Source: Bacillota bacterium
GTDB taxonomy: Bacteria > Bacillota > Desulfotomaculia > Desulfotomaculales > Desulfallaceae
Direction of reading: 5' to 3'
Assembly (NCBI GenBank): GCA_023439185.1
Contig: JAEXOR010000034.1
Span: forward strand, 42,140-106,139
DNA length: 64,000 nucleotides
Part shown: positions 37,356-45,008 of the stretch, one piece after another
How positions within the stretch are numbered: position 1 is the stretch's first letter
Layout of the letters: the number at the start of each line of letters is the position of its first letter
Notes under the pieces: model-generated
Database searches by the model: none
What the model was told of the DNA's origin: nothing
The model's input: only the letters and a program-made list of their open reading frames with translations
Made by a program: the position numbers and the translations under genes

Positions 37356-38456
37356 CTAGGTTCTGACGTAAAGCCTGCCCGGCATTTGCCTGACCAGCCC
37401 CTTCATCTCCAGGTACATTAGAGCGGTCAGTACCCGCCCCGCGGGCAAACCGGTTTTTTGAACCAGCATTTCCACTGCAACGGGTTCGTATTCAATAAAC
37501 CGGCTCAACAATGTTTCATCATCGTTCATTTGCAGGCGGCCTGCATTATCTACCGCCTGTGGCGTAAACAGCACGCCCATGCCCAGTTCCGCCGTGATAT
37601 CCCCGGCGCCCAGCACCACCGCCGCTCCCTGTTTGATCAGGTTATTGGTTCCCCGGCTGTTCGGAGCGGTAATCTGACCCGGCACCGCCATCACGTCACG
37701 GCCCTGTTCCAAAGCAACATTGGCGGTAATCAAAGCGCCGCTTTTTTCCGTGGCTTCAACCACCACCACGATTTTAGAGAGCCCGCTGATGATCCGGTTG
37801 CGGACCGGGAAATGCCAAGCTTCGGGCTGGGAACCGGGTGGAAATTCGCTGATCACGGCCCCATTTGAGGCAATTTCCTTTGCCAGTCCGGCGTTTTCCC
37901 GCGGGTAAGCCACATCCAGTCCGCAGCCCAGTACCGCCACTGTTTTGCCGCCGCCCTTGAGAGCCCCGCGATGAGCGGCGGTATCAATTCCCCGGGCCAT
38001 GCCGCTAACCACGCCTACCCCGGCGGCGGCCAATTCCCGGGCCAGGTTTTCGGTCACGCTCAGTCCATAGGGAGTTGCCCGCCTGGACCCCACCAGAGCC
38101 ACCGCCATCTCCCGCAGGCTGTCCCGATCACCCCGGGTGTATAAAACCGGCGGCGGATCATAAATATTTTTTAGCTGTGCGGGGTAATCTTCGTCGGTGT
38201 AAAAAAGCAGGGACATTTGTTTATCACCGCGGTCCAGAAAAGCGGCGACCCGGTCTAAATCCGTGTTCCGTTTCCGGTCCAGGGTTTCGTTACGGTGTCC
38301 CGCCGGCATCCCGGGCAGCACCCCGAAATCTTCGTCCGGAGCGTTCCAGGCCCGGTCCGGATCACCGAAACGGTCTATGATCTCCCAAAACCGGCGGGCC
38401 TGCCCGGCCAGTACCATGTGCCAGGCCAGCCAGTAAACTTTTTTAGTATGTTCCAT
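37356..38456 (-). CDS. dprA: DNA-processing protein DprA
   Basis: About 366 residues. The Rossmann-like core has ALVGSRRATPYG, SGMARGIDTAAHRGAL and GLDVAYPREN. A C-terminal winged helix (about 300-366) is present. It loads RecA on incoming single-stranded DNA during transformation. AGGTG lies eight bases before the chosen ATG. Confidence 0.96.
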   Translation of the reverse strand: MEHTKKVYWLAWHMVLAGQARRFWEIIDRFGDPDRAWNAPDEDFGVLPGMPAGHRNETLDRKRNTDLDRVAAFLDRGDKQMSLLFYTDEDYPAQLKNIYDPPPVLYTRGDRDSLREMAVALVGSRRATPYGLSVTENLARELAAAGVGVVSGMARGIDTAAHRGALKGGGKTVAVLGCGLDVAYPRENAGLAKEIASNGAVISEFPPGSQPEAWHFPVRNRIISGLSKIVVVVEATEKSGALITANVALEQGRDVMAVPGQITAPNSRGTNNLIKQGAAVVLGAGDITAELGMGVLFTPQAVDNAGRLQMNDDETLLSRFIEYEPVAVEMLVQKTGLPAGRVLTALMYLEMKGLVRQMPGRLYVRT

Positions 38457-38591
38457 CTTCAATTCACCTAAAAACCTAATTAATCACTTTATTATCGGCA
38501 TCGCATAAATTTGCCAATTTTTCCTTCTCTCAATGCACATCTTCAAGGTAAATTATCATTTTCCTGCTTGTGCCATAATATCCGTCGCCAT

Positions 38592-38620
38592 ATTATAACT
38601 TCACAAGCGTAAGGAATCAA
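38592..38620 (-). promoter_or_regulatory. Sigma-A-like consensus promoter, orphan with respect to dprA
   Basis: On the minus strand TTGATT (38620-38615) and TATAAT (38597-38592) are 17 bases apart. It lies in the last codons of the small frameshifted gene and points toward dprA, 136 bases ahead. No other gene fits as its target, so it probably drives dprA-topA-trmFO-xerC-hslVU-codY. Confidence 0.65.
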
Positions 38621-38812
38621 CATCGGAAACAGCAAAACGGCCCGGCGACATGGCGTCAAACAGGCGGTCGAGGCTCTGCCGGACCTGGAAAATCACGGCA
38701 TAAGGGTCACCGTTCCGGTCAACACGCCGCAAGATGCTCTCCATGTTAGGTTGAAAAGGGTCAGTACCTGCCCTTCAATTTCAACTGTTTCCCCGTGTTG
38801 ATTACCCATCAT
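38601..38812 (-). pseudogene. Frameshifted small gene after the ligase
   Basis: An ATG overlapping the ligase stop (ATGA, 38812) opens a 39-codon frame beginning MMGNQHGETVEIEG and ending at 38693. A second frame, with an in-phase ATG at 38744, encodes MESILRRVDRNGDPYAVIFQ and onward to RLFDAM and a stop at 38601 (47 residues). Reading across one base near codon 15 would give one protein of about 69-70 residues with DPFQPN at the junction. The second part looks truly coding. It is either a recent frameshift or two separate peptides. The remainder of the gap up to dprA (38463-38600) holds only the promoter. Confidence 0.5.
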
Positions 38813-39801
38813 GCATACCCCCCGTTTATTTCAATCTGTTCCGCCGTCGGGCGGCACTCCCGGGGACTCTTGTCATCACGCAGCCCCCGGTAGACCGGGT
38901 GCCTTAAAAGCCCCTGTCCGGTAAGGGTTAAAAATTCAACCCGGCACACCAGCACAGGCTCCGCCCAGTGTACGGTCCGCCCAACCAGCTCTTTGGCCGC
39001 CAGGGTTTTACGGTCAGTGCCGACGGCGGCAAGTTTAAACAGCAAATCATCTTCCGTGACCCTGTCGAAGCCGGTGCCCACAAGCCCCTGGTAAACGTAT
39101 TCCTTACCGTTCCAGGCGCCCAATACCAGCGACCCCAACCGCCGGCCCCCTTTACCTTCCAGGTAGCCGCAAACCACCAGGTCGGCCTCCCGGGTGGCGC
39201 GTATTTTTTTCCACAGGGCGGACCGGGTTCCGGGCAGGTATCTGCCGTCCAGGCGTTTGGCCATCATTCCTTCAAGTCCCTTTTCAACACAGGCCCGAAA
39301 AAAGGCTTTTCCCTCGCCCCGCACCCCGTCCGAAACAACAACCTGCCGGTCGGGGCCCACAACCGCATTTAATTCCTGCAACCGTTCATACAGCGGCAGT
39401 TCCATCAGCGGTATTCCCCGGCTGTAAATGATGTCAAAGGCCATATAAACAGCGGGTAAACTTTGAGCCGCCAAACTTACCCGCTGCTTATCGGTAAGCT
39501 TGGCCCGGGATTGTAAAGCAGCAAAGGACGGGCGTCCGTCCTGAAGCACGATGATCTCTCCATCCAAAACCGCCGGGTAGTTTCGGACCCGCCGGTGCAG
39601 ATCAGCCAAATCCGGAAATTGAGGGGTGATGTCTGTGAGGTTCCGCGACATCAGTGCGGTGTTGCCCGCTTCCAGGTAAGCAAGGCACCGGTACCCGTCC
39701 CACTTGATCTCAAACACATAATCGGGATGGTTAAAAGGCCCGGCGGCCACAGCCAGCATGGGCTTGATCGGCGGCAAAATATCCGGGGCCAGGCGCTGCA
39801 T
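38809..39801 (-). CDS. ligD: ATP-dependent DNA ligase (LigD-type ligase domain)
   Basis: 330 residues. The adenylation motif I is FEIKWDGYRCLAYLE (nucleophile K33), with AVYMAFDI and EGMMAKRLDGRYLPGTRSALWKKI (motifs IIIa-V), then an OB-fold domain. It is the ligase module of bacterial LigD without the polymerase/primase and phosphoesterase domains. Its start shares one base with the Ku stop (TAATG), so the two form an NHEJ operon that seals double-strand breaks, useful in germinating spores. Confidence 0.93.
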   Translation of the reverse strand: MQRLAPDILPPIKPMLAVAAGPFNHPDYVFEIKWDGYRCLAYLEAGNTALMSRNLTDITPQFPDLADLHRRVRNYPAVLDGEIIVLQDGRPSFAALQSRAKLTDKQRVSLAAQSLPAVYMAFDIIYSRGIPLMELPLYERLQELNAVVGPDRQVVVSDGVRGEGKAFFRACVEKGLEGMMAKRLDGRYLPGTRSALWKKIRATREADLVVCGYLEGKGGRRLGSLVLGAWNGKEYVYQGLVGTGFDRVTEDDLLFKLAAVGTDRKTLAAKELVGRTVHWAEPVLVCRVEFLTLTGQGLLRHPVYRGLRDDKSPRECRPTAEQIEINGGYA

Positions 39802-40640
39802 TATTTTTTGGCCGCTGCCCTGGGTTTTGCCGCAGCGGCTTTACGGGTACGCGGTTTTTTGTCCCGCTGGTCCCGCGCCATATCGATGCTGGCCTTTAAT
39901 GCCGACATCAAGTCCACCACCTTATCGGTATCGGGCGCGGCGGGTTTTTCAACCACCGCTTCGCCGGCGATCTTGGCCCGGATGGCCTCGTGCAATTTTT
40001 CCCGGTAGGCGCTTGTATACTTGGCCGGATCAAAGGGAACGGTGAGGCTGTCGATCAGGCTGACCGCCATTTTGATTTCATTTTCGTGCACTTTGGCCGG
40101 GGCGCCAATCTCTTCTATTTTATCCACCTGGCGTACTTCATCGGCGTAAAACATGGTTTCCATAACCAGCGCCCGCCCGACCGGCCGGATTACGCACAGC
40201 GACCGCCTGCTTCTGATAGCCACCTGGGCCACGGCGGCCCGGCCGCTCTCCTCCATCGCCTGTTTCAGCAAGCTGTATACTTTATTTCCGCCCTCGCCCG
40301 GCGCCAGGTAATAGGAACGGTCATAATACACGGGGTCGATTAAACCGGCGTCTACGAAATCAATTATGTCGATGCTGTGTTCCTTTTCCCCGGCCAGTTC
40401 GGTCAGTTCTTCCTCAGTCATAGTGATATAACGGCCTTTTTCGTATTCATAACCCCTGATTATTTCATCCATGCCCACCTCGTTGTCGCAGTGGGGGCAA
40501 AAACGGATGTACCGCACCGGGGTGCCGCATTTTTTGTGCAGGTAGTTGAACTTGACGTCCTTTTTTTCCGTGGCCGCATACATCTTGACCGGAACGTAAA
40601 TTAAACCGAAGGTAACGGCGCCTTTCCACATGGAGCGCAT
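39801..40640 (-). CDS. ku: Non-homologous end-joining protein Ku
   Basis: 279 residues from the ATG at 40640. MWKGAVTFGLIYVPVKMYAATEKKD opens the Ku core in two adjacent pieces, and RYIRFCPHCDNEVG and EEELTELAGEKEHSIDIIDFV follow. The C-terminal tail is Lys/Arg/Ala-rich (RTRKAAAAKPRAAAKK), as in many bacterial Kus, and helps bind DNA. It forms a homodimer ring on DNA ends and recruits the ligase. Confidence 0.95.
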   Translation of the reverse strand: MRSMWKGAVTFGLIYVPVKMYAATEKKDVKFNYLHKKCGTPVRYIRFCPHCDNEVGMDEIIRGYEYEKGRYITMTEEELTELAGEKEHSIDIIDFVDAGLIDPVYYDRSYYLAPGEGGNKVYSLLKQAMEESGRAAVAQVAIRSRRSLCVIRPVGRALVMETMFYADEVRQVDKIEEIGAPAKVHENEIKMAVSLIDSLTVPFDPAKYTSAYREKLHEAIRAKIAGEAVVEKPAAPDTDKVVDLMSALKASIDMARDQRDKKPRTRKAAAAKPRAAAKK

Positions 40641-40699
40641 TTTTCTAATCACTCCGGAATTATGATATTGTCGCTTTTTGTTATTATTGTTAACCAGGC

Positions 40700-40727
40700 A
40701 AAAAAATAACCCGTTTGTGACGGGTAA
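40700..40727 (-). terminator. Rho-independent terminator downstream of the immunity-like gene
   Basis: ACCCGT/ACGGGT stem with flanking TTA/TAA pairs (40727-40707) then TTTTTTT on the minus strand. It separates the immunity-like gene from ku. Confidence 0.75.
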
Positions 40728-40757
40728 TAATTTGGCAAACCGCGCAAAATGGCGTAA

Positions 40758-40856
40758 CGCTTTTTTGAAGGCCACAACCTGCATACTGAACAATTAACCC
40801 GCATTGAAGAACAGGTTAGCAAACATGACGAATATATTTTGAAAAGGATCAAATAA
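40758..40856 (+). pseudogene. Possible remnant of a plus-strand gene 3' end
   Basis: A 32-codon open stretch without a start codon ends FFEGHNLHTEQLTRIEEQ and continues VSKHDEYILKRIK before TAA. Its helical, charged character looks coding rather than random. An in-frame TAA precedes it. Weak evidence; no family recognised. Confidence 0.2.
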
Positions 40857-40863
40857 AATTTAT

Positions 40864-41391
40864 TCAACAATTCCACTTTATTTTTGCCGGATTGGGTTCG
40901 TTAGCAACGGCAACAGCACGCAGGGCGGCCTCCATCCGTGCACATTCCTCAGCAGTAATTCTTTCATAGACTTCCGTTTTTTCACCAGTACCGACACGAT
41001 CATAGGCAATGGCCGCCGCGCCGTAGAACGCCAGACCAAGCGAGTGCGTCGGCGCGTGGACGGTCGCCGCCGATTGCCCGACAGCCCTGGCCGCGGCCTG
41101 CGCGGCAGGTTTTGTTTCCGCGTCCCGGGCGGCGGCATGGGCGTCAAGAATATTTTTTTTGGCGGCGGGAAGCTTTATTCTACCATCCAGCCAGTCCCGC
41201 GCGGCGGCAATAGCCCTGCGCGGCCTATTATCGCCGGGAAAAGATTTTTCGAATATCTCCAGTATATGTTCCTCCGCATAGTCAATACACCAATTCGCAA
41301 TGGTAGTCTTGCTCTGCGTCTCAATCAAACTCATGAGCGACCGGATATACGGCGCCTGCCAGTTTCCCAGCATTTTTCGCGGCTTCGGCAT
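40864..41391 (-). CDS. Putative immunity protein (Imm-5-like)
   Basis: 175 residues. The pattern CIDYAEEHILEIFEKSFP, DNRPRRAIAAARDWL, AHAAARDAE, ARAVGQSAATVHAPTH matches my memory of the 'putative immunity protein' family, an all-helical Ala-rich fold found with polymorphic toxins. GGAG lies seven bases before the chosen ATG. No cognate toxin is adjacent, so it may be an orphan or a guard against a rival's toxin. The nearest toxin-like protein is the eCIS-core protein 38 kb away. A terminator follows. Confidence 0.6.
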   Translation of the reverse strand: MPKPRKMLGNWQAPYIRSLMSLIETQSKTTIANWCIDYAEEHILEIFEKSFPGDNRPRRAIAAARDWLDGRIKLPAAKKNILDAHAAARDAETKPAAQAAARAVGQSAATVHAPTHSLGLAFYGAAAIAYDRVGTGEKTEVYERITAEECARMEAALRAVAVANEPNPAKIKWNC

Positions 41392-41427
41392 GAGCTCACT
41401 CCTCAATAATCATAAATAATCTCTCAT

Positions 41428-41784
41428 TCATCCCGTATTTGTTTCACATTTCCAATGACATATTAAGAAAATCAAGCCGCAAATAATAAAGGGAAAGCCG
41501 AAGACTAATGCCATATCCAGGTCTTTAAATCCGCCAATCAACAAATGATAAACACTCATAGCCATACCGCCGATAATTTGCATTATACCGCCTATTTTTT
41601 CGTTAAATATCGCAACAATATATCCTATGATGGCAGTAAATAATAGCATTAAAAACGGTAATATCTGAGTATCAATGCCATTCTTGATGAAGTGAGGTAC
41701 ACCCTCGCCAATAAAAAACAGCAAAAAGAAAGCAGAAGCCAAAAATCCGGCAATACGCCCAAACAATCTTAAATACTTAAACAT
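41428..41784 (-). CDS. Small integral membrane protein, unknown function
   Basis: 118 residues with four hydrophobic segments (about 10-28, 40-58, 64-82, 92-108) and a short Cys-containing tail. No family is firmly recognised. Its ATG overlaps the stop of a 33-residue ORF by eight bases, so translation is probably coupled. Base composition is more AT-rich than neighbours, which fits recent acquisition. Confidence 0.6.
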   Translation of the reverse strand: MFKYLRLFGRIAGFLASAFFLLFFIGEGVPHFIKNGIDTQILPFLMLLFTAIIGYIVAIFNEKIGGIMQIIGGMAMSVYHLLIGGFKDLDMALVFGFPFIICGLIFLICHWKCETNTG

Positions 41785-41878
41785 AATATTTGCCCGATTG
41801 TCGGCAAAGGTTTTGACGTTTCAGCAATTCTTTATATTCCTGAACGGATAAGAAGGATATATTTTTATTATACAGCAT
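41777..41878 (-). CDS. 33-residue peptide upstream of the membrane protein
   Basis: The ORF begins MLYNKNISFLSVQEYKELLK and ends QSGKYYV. AAGGAGG is seven bases before the ATG, the best RBS in the area, and a consensus promoter lies 58 bases further up. Its stop lies inside the next gene's start (ATGTTTAA). It may be a true peptide or a leader that couples translation of the membrane protein. Confidence 0.5.
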   Translation of the reverse strand: MLYNKNISFLSVQEYKELLKRQNLCRQSGKYYV

Positions 41879-41935
41879 TCAAAGGCCTCCTTGTTTGTAG
41901 AGTCATCGCGCTAAAGCATATTTATTATTACCAAA

Positions 41936-41965
41936 ATTATACTTCCTTTCATCATAATGTGTAAA
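41936..41965 (-). promoter_or_regulatory. Sigma-A-like promoter of the 33-residue ORF/membrane protein unit
   Basis: TTTACA (41965-41960) and perfect TATAAT (41941-41936) on the minus strand, 18 bases apart. Together with the terminator at 42031-42074 and the small ORF this explains most of the 41785-42109 gap. Confidence 0.65.
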
Positions 41966-42030
41966 CATAATGACACCTTATTACCTGGCCTGAGGAACGT
42001 AGTATTACTGGGCTTTTGGGCATAAAGAAA

Positions 42031-42074
42031 ACCACCTGCCGATAGAGCATTCTATCAGTAGATGGTATCTTTTT
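42031..42074. terminator. Strong hairpin terminator after spoVR, probably bidirectional
   Basis: A 16-bp stem with one mismatch and two wobbles (42066-42051/42046-42031), loop ATGC. The minus strand continues into TTTTCTTT, the plus strand into TATCTTTTT. It is 43 bases past the spoVR stop. Confidence 0.82.
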
Positions 42075-42109
42075 GGTAAAGACAGCCAGGATTGAACCTT
42101 TACTTCGGG

Positions 42110-43600
42110 CTAAAGAAATTTTTTGCTGACCTTTTCTCCGTTATATGAGAAAAGAACGTCTTTTCCGTCTACCATGGTTTCCATATGCACCGGCCGGCCC
42201 CAGATTTTAAAAACGTGGGGTAAGGTTTTTTCCAGGTAATAAACATCAAGGTCGATTCCTTCATGCGCGTGCTTCAGGTACAGTTCCCCCCGCTTGCCGA
42301 AGTCGCCATTTTCCACCACAATATACGGGTAACCGCAGTTATAAAGGTTCTTCACCAGCCCGTCACGGACCTTTTCCCAATCCTTATCCACTACTTTCCA
42401 CTCGTGGCCTACCTTTTTGTACAGGTATAAATCCAGCTCATCGATCAGTTCCCTGGTCAAGTAATTGCGGATAAAAGAAATATCGTTTTCTGATTCCCGG
42501 ACCTCGAAGATTTTCTGCCGGCCCTCGTTACCCTTGCGGTCATATCTGGCCTGTTCCTCGTCGGTAGGTTTATCCCATCTTTTTTCAATGTCTTCAAAAA
42601 TTTTTAGTCCCAGTAAGTATGGGTTAATCGTATATCTGGAAGGATGAATCACACCGGCGTGCATTTTGGCAAACTCAATAGCCTCGTCCCCGGTAAGATC
42701 AAGCTCCCTGATAATCCGCATATGCCAGTAAGTAGCCCAGCCCTCGTTCATTATTTTGGTCTGCATCTGCGGCCAGAAATAAAGCATTTCTTCCCGGATT
42801 ACAGATAAAATATCACGCTGCCATTCTTCCAGGTCCCGGGAATGTTGCATCATGAACAACATTAGATCCTTTTCCGGCTGCGGAGGAAACTTTTTTTCCT
42901 GCTGTTCTTCACCACCTCCGCACTTGCCGCCGCACTCCGTCCGGTCCAAATCCCAGAGATCGTCATAAGGACTGGGAACCTGGTTTTTTTGGTGACCGCA
43001 CCGGTCATGTTCGCACTTCCCGCCGGAACAGCAGCCATGTCTCCCATGTTCTCCATGTTCCCTGTGTTCCTCTTGCTTTGCCGCCGCCGGGGAAATATGA
43101 CGCTGCGGGTCCACATGTTCCTGCAGCGCGATTGCCGAATCTAAAAAAGACTCCACCCTGTCGCGTCCGTACTTGAACTCGTACTCTCTAATCCGGTTCG
43201 CCGTCGTTGACATGTTTTCCACCATTTTTCTGGTGGTCCGCTGGAAATAATAGTTGTTTTTAAAAAAATCATTGTGGGCCAGCACATGGGCAATAACCAT
43301 CTTGTTCTGTACCACCGAGTTGCCTTCCAGGAGGAAGGCATAGCAGGGATCCGAATTGATGACCATTTCGTAAATCCGGCTCAGGTTGTAATCATATTGG
43401 GTCTTCATTTTGTGGTAAGCTTTGCCGAAGGTCCAGTGGGAGAACCTGGTAGGCATGCCGTAAGCGCCAAAAGAATAGATGATCTCCGCCGGACAAATTT
43501 CAAAATGCATATCGTAAAAATCCAGGTTGAAACCCCGGGCTATGGATTCTATTTTTTCCGTGGCCCTGTCCAGCACTTCAATTTCATTATTCGGCTGCAC
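42110..43600 (-). CDS. spoVR: SpoVR family protein
   Basis: About 496 residues from a GTG at 43600 with AAAGGAG seven bases upstream. FYDMHFEICPAEIIYSFGAYGMPTRFSHW (in two adjacent halves) and NEGWATYWHMRI are family signatures. SpoVR acts in spore cortex formation, biochemistry unknown. Unusual here is a Cys/His-rich insert at about residues 178-235 (REHGEHGRHGCCSGGKCEHD then RCGHQ, later ECGGKCGGG) that could bind metal. It follows yhbH, but prkA, the usual third member, is absent. Confidence 0.93.
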   Translation of the reverse strand: MQPNNEIEVLDRATEKIESIARGFNLDFYDMHFEICPAEIIYSFGAYGMPTRFSHWTFGKAYHKMKTQYDYNLSRIYEMVINSDPCYAFLLEGNSVVQNKMVIAHVLAHNDFFKNNYYFQRTTRKMVENMSTTANRIREYEFKYGRDRVESFLDSAIALQEHVDPQRHISPAAAKQEEHREHGEHGRHGCCSGGKCEHDRCGHQKNQVPSPYDDLWDLDRTECGGKCGGGEEQQEKKFPPQPEKDLMLFMMQHSRDLEEWQRDILSVIREEMLYFWPQMQTKIMNEGWATYWHMRIIRELDLTGDEAIEFAKMHAGVIHPSRYTINPYLLGLKIFEDIEKRWDKPTDEEQARYDRKGNEGRQKIFEVRESENDISFIRNYLTRELIDELDLYLYKKVGHEWKVVDKDWEKVRDGLVKNLYNCGYPYIVVENGDFGKRGELYLKHAHEGIDLDVYYLEKTLPHVFKIWGRPVHMETMVDGKDVLFSYNGEKVSKKFL

Positions 43601-43616
43601 GACATCGCTCCTTTCA

Positions 43617-44771
43617 TCAGGCATTAGAGTCATTACGGGTGTGGAAAAATTTTTTCAAGGCCGGATAAACGTCGGTTTTATCCTTGATACCGATGCTGGT
43701 GAAATGTTCATGCTCGACTTTTTTGTACGCGTTGCGCAGTGTGCTGGCATGGTAATACGGCCCCTCTATTTCTCCGTAACCCACCATGTTGCATATTTTA
43801 AGCAGTTCATTTACCAAACGCACACACCGTTCGTTATCGGAAGACAGGTTGTCGCCGTCGGAAAAATGAAAGGCATAGATGTTATAATCCGCGGGACTGT
43901 ACCTTTCCCCGATAATATCAAGGGCCAACTGATAAACAGACGAACAGCGGGTCCCGCCGCTGGCTCCCTTGGTAAAAAACTCTTCCTCATTTGTTTCCCT
44001 GGCATCCACATGGTGGGCCAGAAATACGATCTGCACATTTTGATACTTGGTGCGCAAAAAACGGACCATCCAGAAGAAAAAACTGCGGGCGATATACTTT
44101 TCCCAGGGTCCCATGGAACCCGAGGTATCCATCATGGCCAGCACCACGGCGCTGCTTTCATACTTGAAGGTAACGTCCCAGGTCTTAAAACGTAAATCAT
44201 CCCTGGTGATATCGTATGTGCCCTTGACGCCCTTTAAGGCGTTGCGCCGCATGGCCTCCATGATGGTCCTTTTGCGGTCGATATTGCTTGATATGCCCGT
44301 CTTCCGGACATCTTTGAATTCGAGGGCTTCGGAAGCAAGTTCCGGCCTTTTTTTCTGCTGCAGGTTCGGCAGGCCGAGATCTTCGAAAATCAACTGGGCC
44401 AGTTCGTCAATGGTGATCTCAGCTTCATAATAATCCACTCCGGGCTCTTCACCGGCGCCGGAACCCTTACCCTGTCCGTCGTCTTTTTGCTGATCGCTGC
44501 CTAAAAGATCCCCTTCCTTTGAATTACCGTCACCCTGCCCGGTGTGTTTGCGTTTACCGGTATCGAACCGGAAATGATATTCCTCCAGGGAACGGATTGG
44601 TACCTTGACCACTTTTCTTCCGTCGGATAAAATAATGCTTTCTTCACTGACCACGTCGGCCAGATTTTTTTTGATGGCTTCTTTTACTTTTTCCCGGTGA
44701 CGTTCGCGGTCGATCTCGCCTTTACGGTGCAGAGACCAGTCTTCACGTGTAATGGTGTATTTTACGGACAT
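43617..44771 (-). CDS. yhbH: Sporulation protein YhbH (DUF444 family)
   Basis: 384 residues. A VWA-like C-terminal domain carries AVVLAMMDTSGSMGPWEKYIA (the metal-binding DxSxS site) and HFSDGDNLSSDNERC. An acidic-basic linker lies at about 75-110. In Bacillus it belongs with prkA and spoVR in mother-cell sporulation. Here it has a sigma-E-like promoter and is followed by spoVR after 16 bases. Confidence 0.93.
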   Translation of the reverse strand: MSVKYTITREDWSLHRKGEIDRERHREKVKEAIKKNLADVVSEESIILSDGRKVVKVPIRSLEEYHFRFDTGKRKHTGQGDGNSKEGDLLGSDQQKDDGQGKGSGAGEEPGVDYYEAEITIDELAQLIFEDLGLPNLQQKKRPELASEALEFKDVRKTGISSNIDRKRTIMEAMRRNALKGVKGTYDITRDDLRFKTWDVTFKYESSAVVLAMMDTSGSMGPWEKYIARSFFFWMVRFLRTKYQNVQIVFLAHHVDARETNEEEFFTKGASGGTRCSSVYQLALDIIGERYSPADYNIYAFHFSDGDNLSSDNERCVRLVNELLKICNMVGYGEIEGPYYHASTLRNAYKKVEHEHFTSIGIKDKTDVYPALKKFFHTRNDSNA

Positions 44772-44827
44772 CTTATATAACCCCGCTTTTTTGGTGAGTA
44801 ATAGACCTGGGTAGACACAGGTATTAC

Positions 44828-44858
44828 ATTATATGCAAGGGATGGAAAAACAGTATTA
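44828..44858 (-). promoter_or_regulatory. Sigma-E-like sporulation promoter of yhbH-spoVR
   Basis: TAATACT (44858-44852) and CATATAAT (44835-44828) on the minus strand, 16 bases apart, each one mismatch from the Bacillus mother-cell sigma-E boxes (KMATATT and CATACAMT). It lies 57 bases before yhbH. The same -10 also reads TATAAT, so sigma-A use is possible. Confidence 0.5.
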
Positions 44859-44883
44859 TGCAAAACACAATAAATATGCCAAA

Positions 44884-44985
44884 CAAAAAACCCCCTCGTA
44901 GTGGGGGAAAGCGAGCTGAGCCCGTAGGTTTCGTGGCCGGCTTTGATGCCTGCGAGGGTCGCCCCTGCAACAAGGGAGGCCTCTT
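44884..44985 (-). ncRNA. Structured RNA element, three-way junction plus terminator, unknown class
   Basis: Read on the minus strand, P1 GCCT/AGGC (980-977/951-948 of 44 kb) closes two hairpins with no unpaired junction bases: CCCT-TGTTGC-AGGG (976-963) and GCGA-CCC-TCGC (962-952). A GCC/GGC-based hairpin (about 44937-44920) and a CCCCC/GGGGG terminator with TTTTTTG follow. It sits 24 bases past the gatD stop. It may be a processed 3' UTR or an sRNA. It does not match riboswitch consensus sequences I know. Confidence 0.5.
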
Positions 44986-45008
44986 CGTATTCTTCGTATA
45001 TGACATTT

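Noticed and set aside
42075..42105. tRNA-like 3' end (GGTTCAATCC followed by ACCA)
   Set aside because: The T-stem does not pair and no anticodon arm or acceptor partner exists upstream.
44824..45006. 60-residue frame with a hydrophobic C-terminus after gatD
   Set aside because: It runs through a strong terminator and a perfect three-way-junction fold; an RNA element explains the sequence better, though coding is not excluded.
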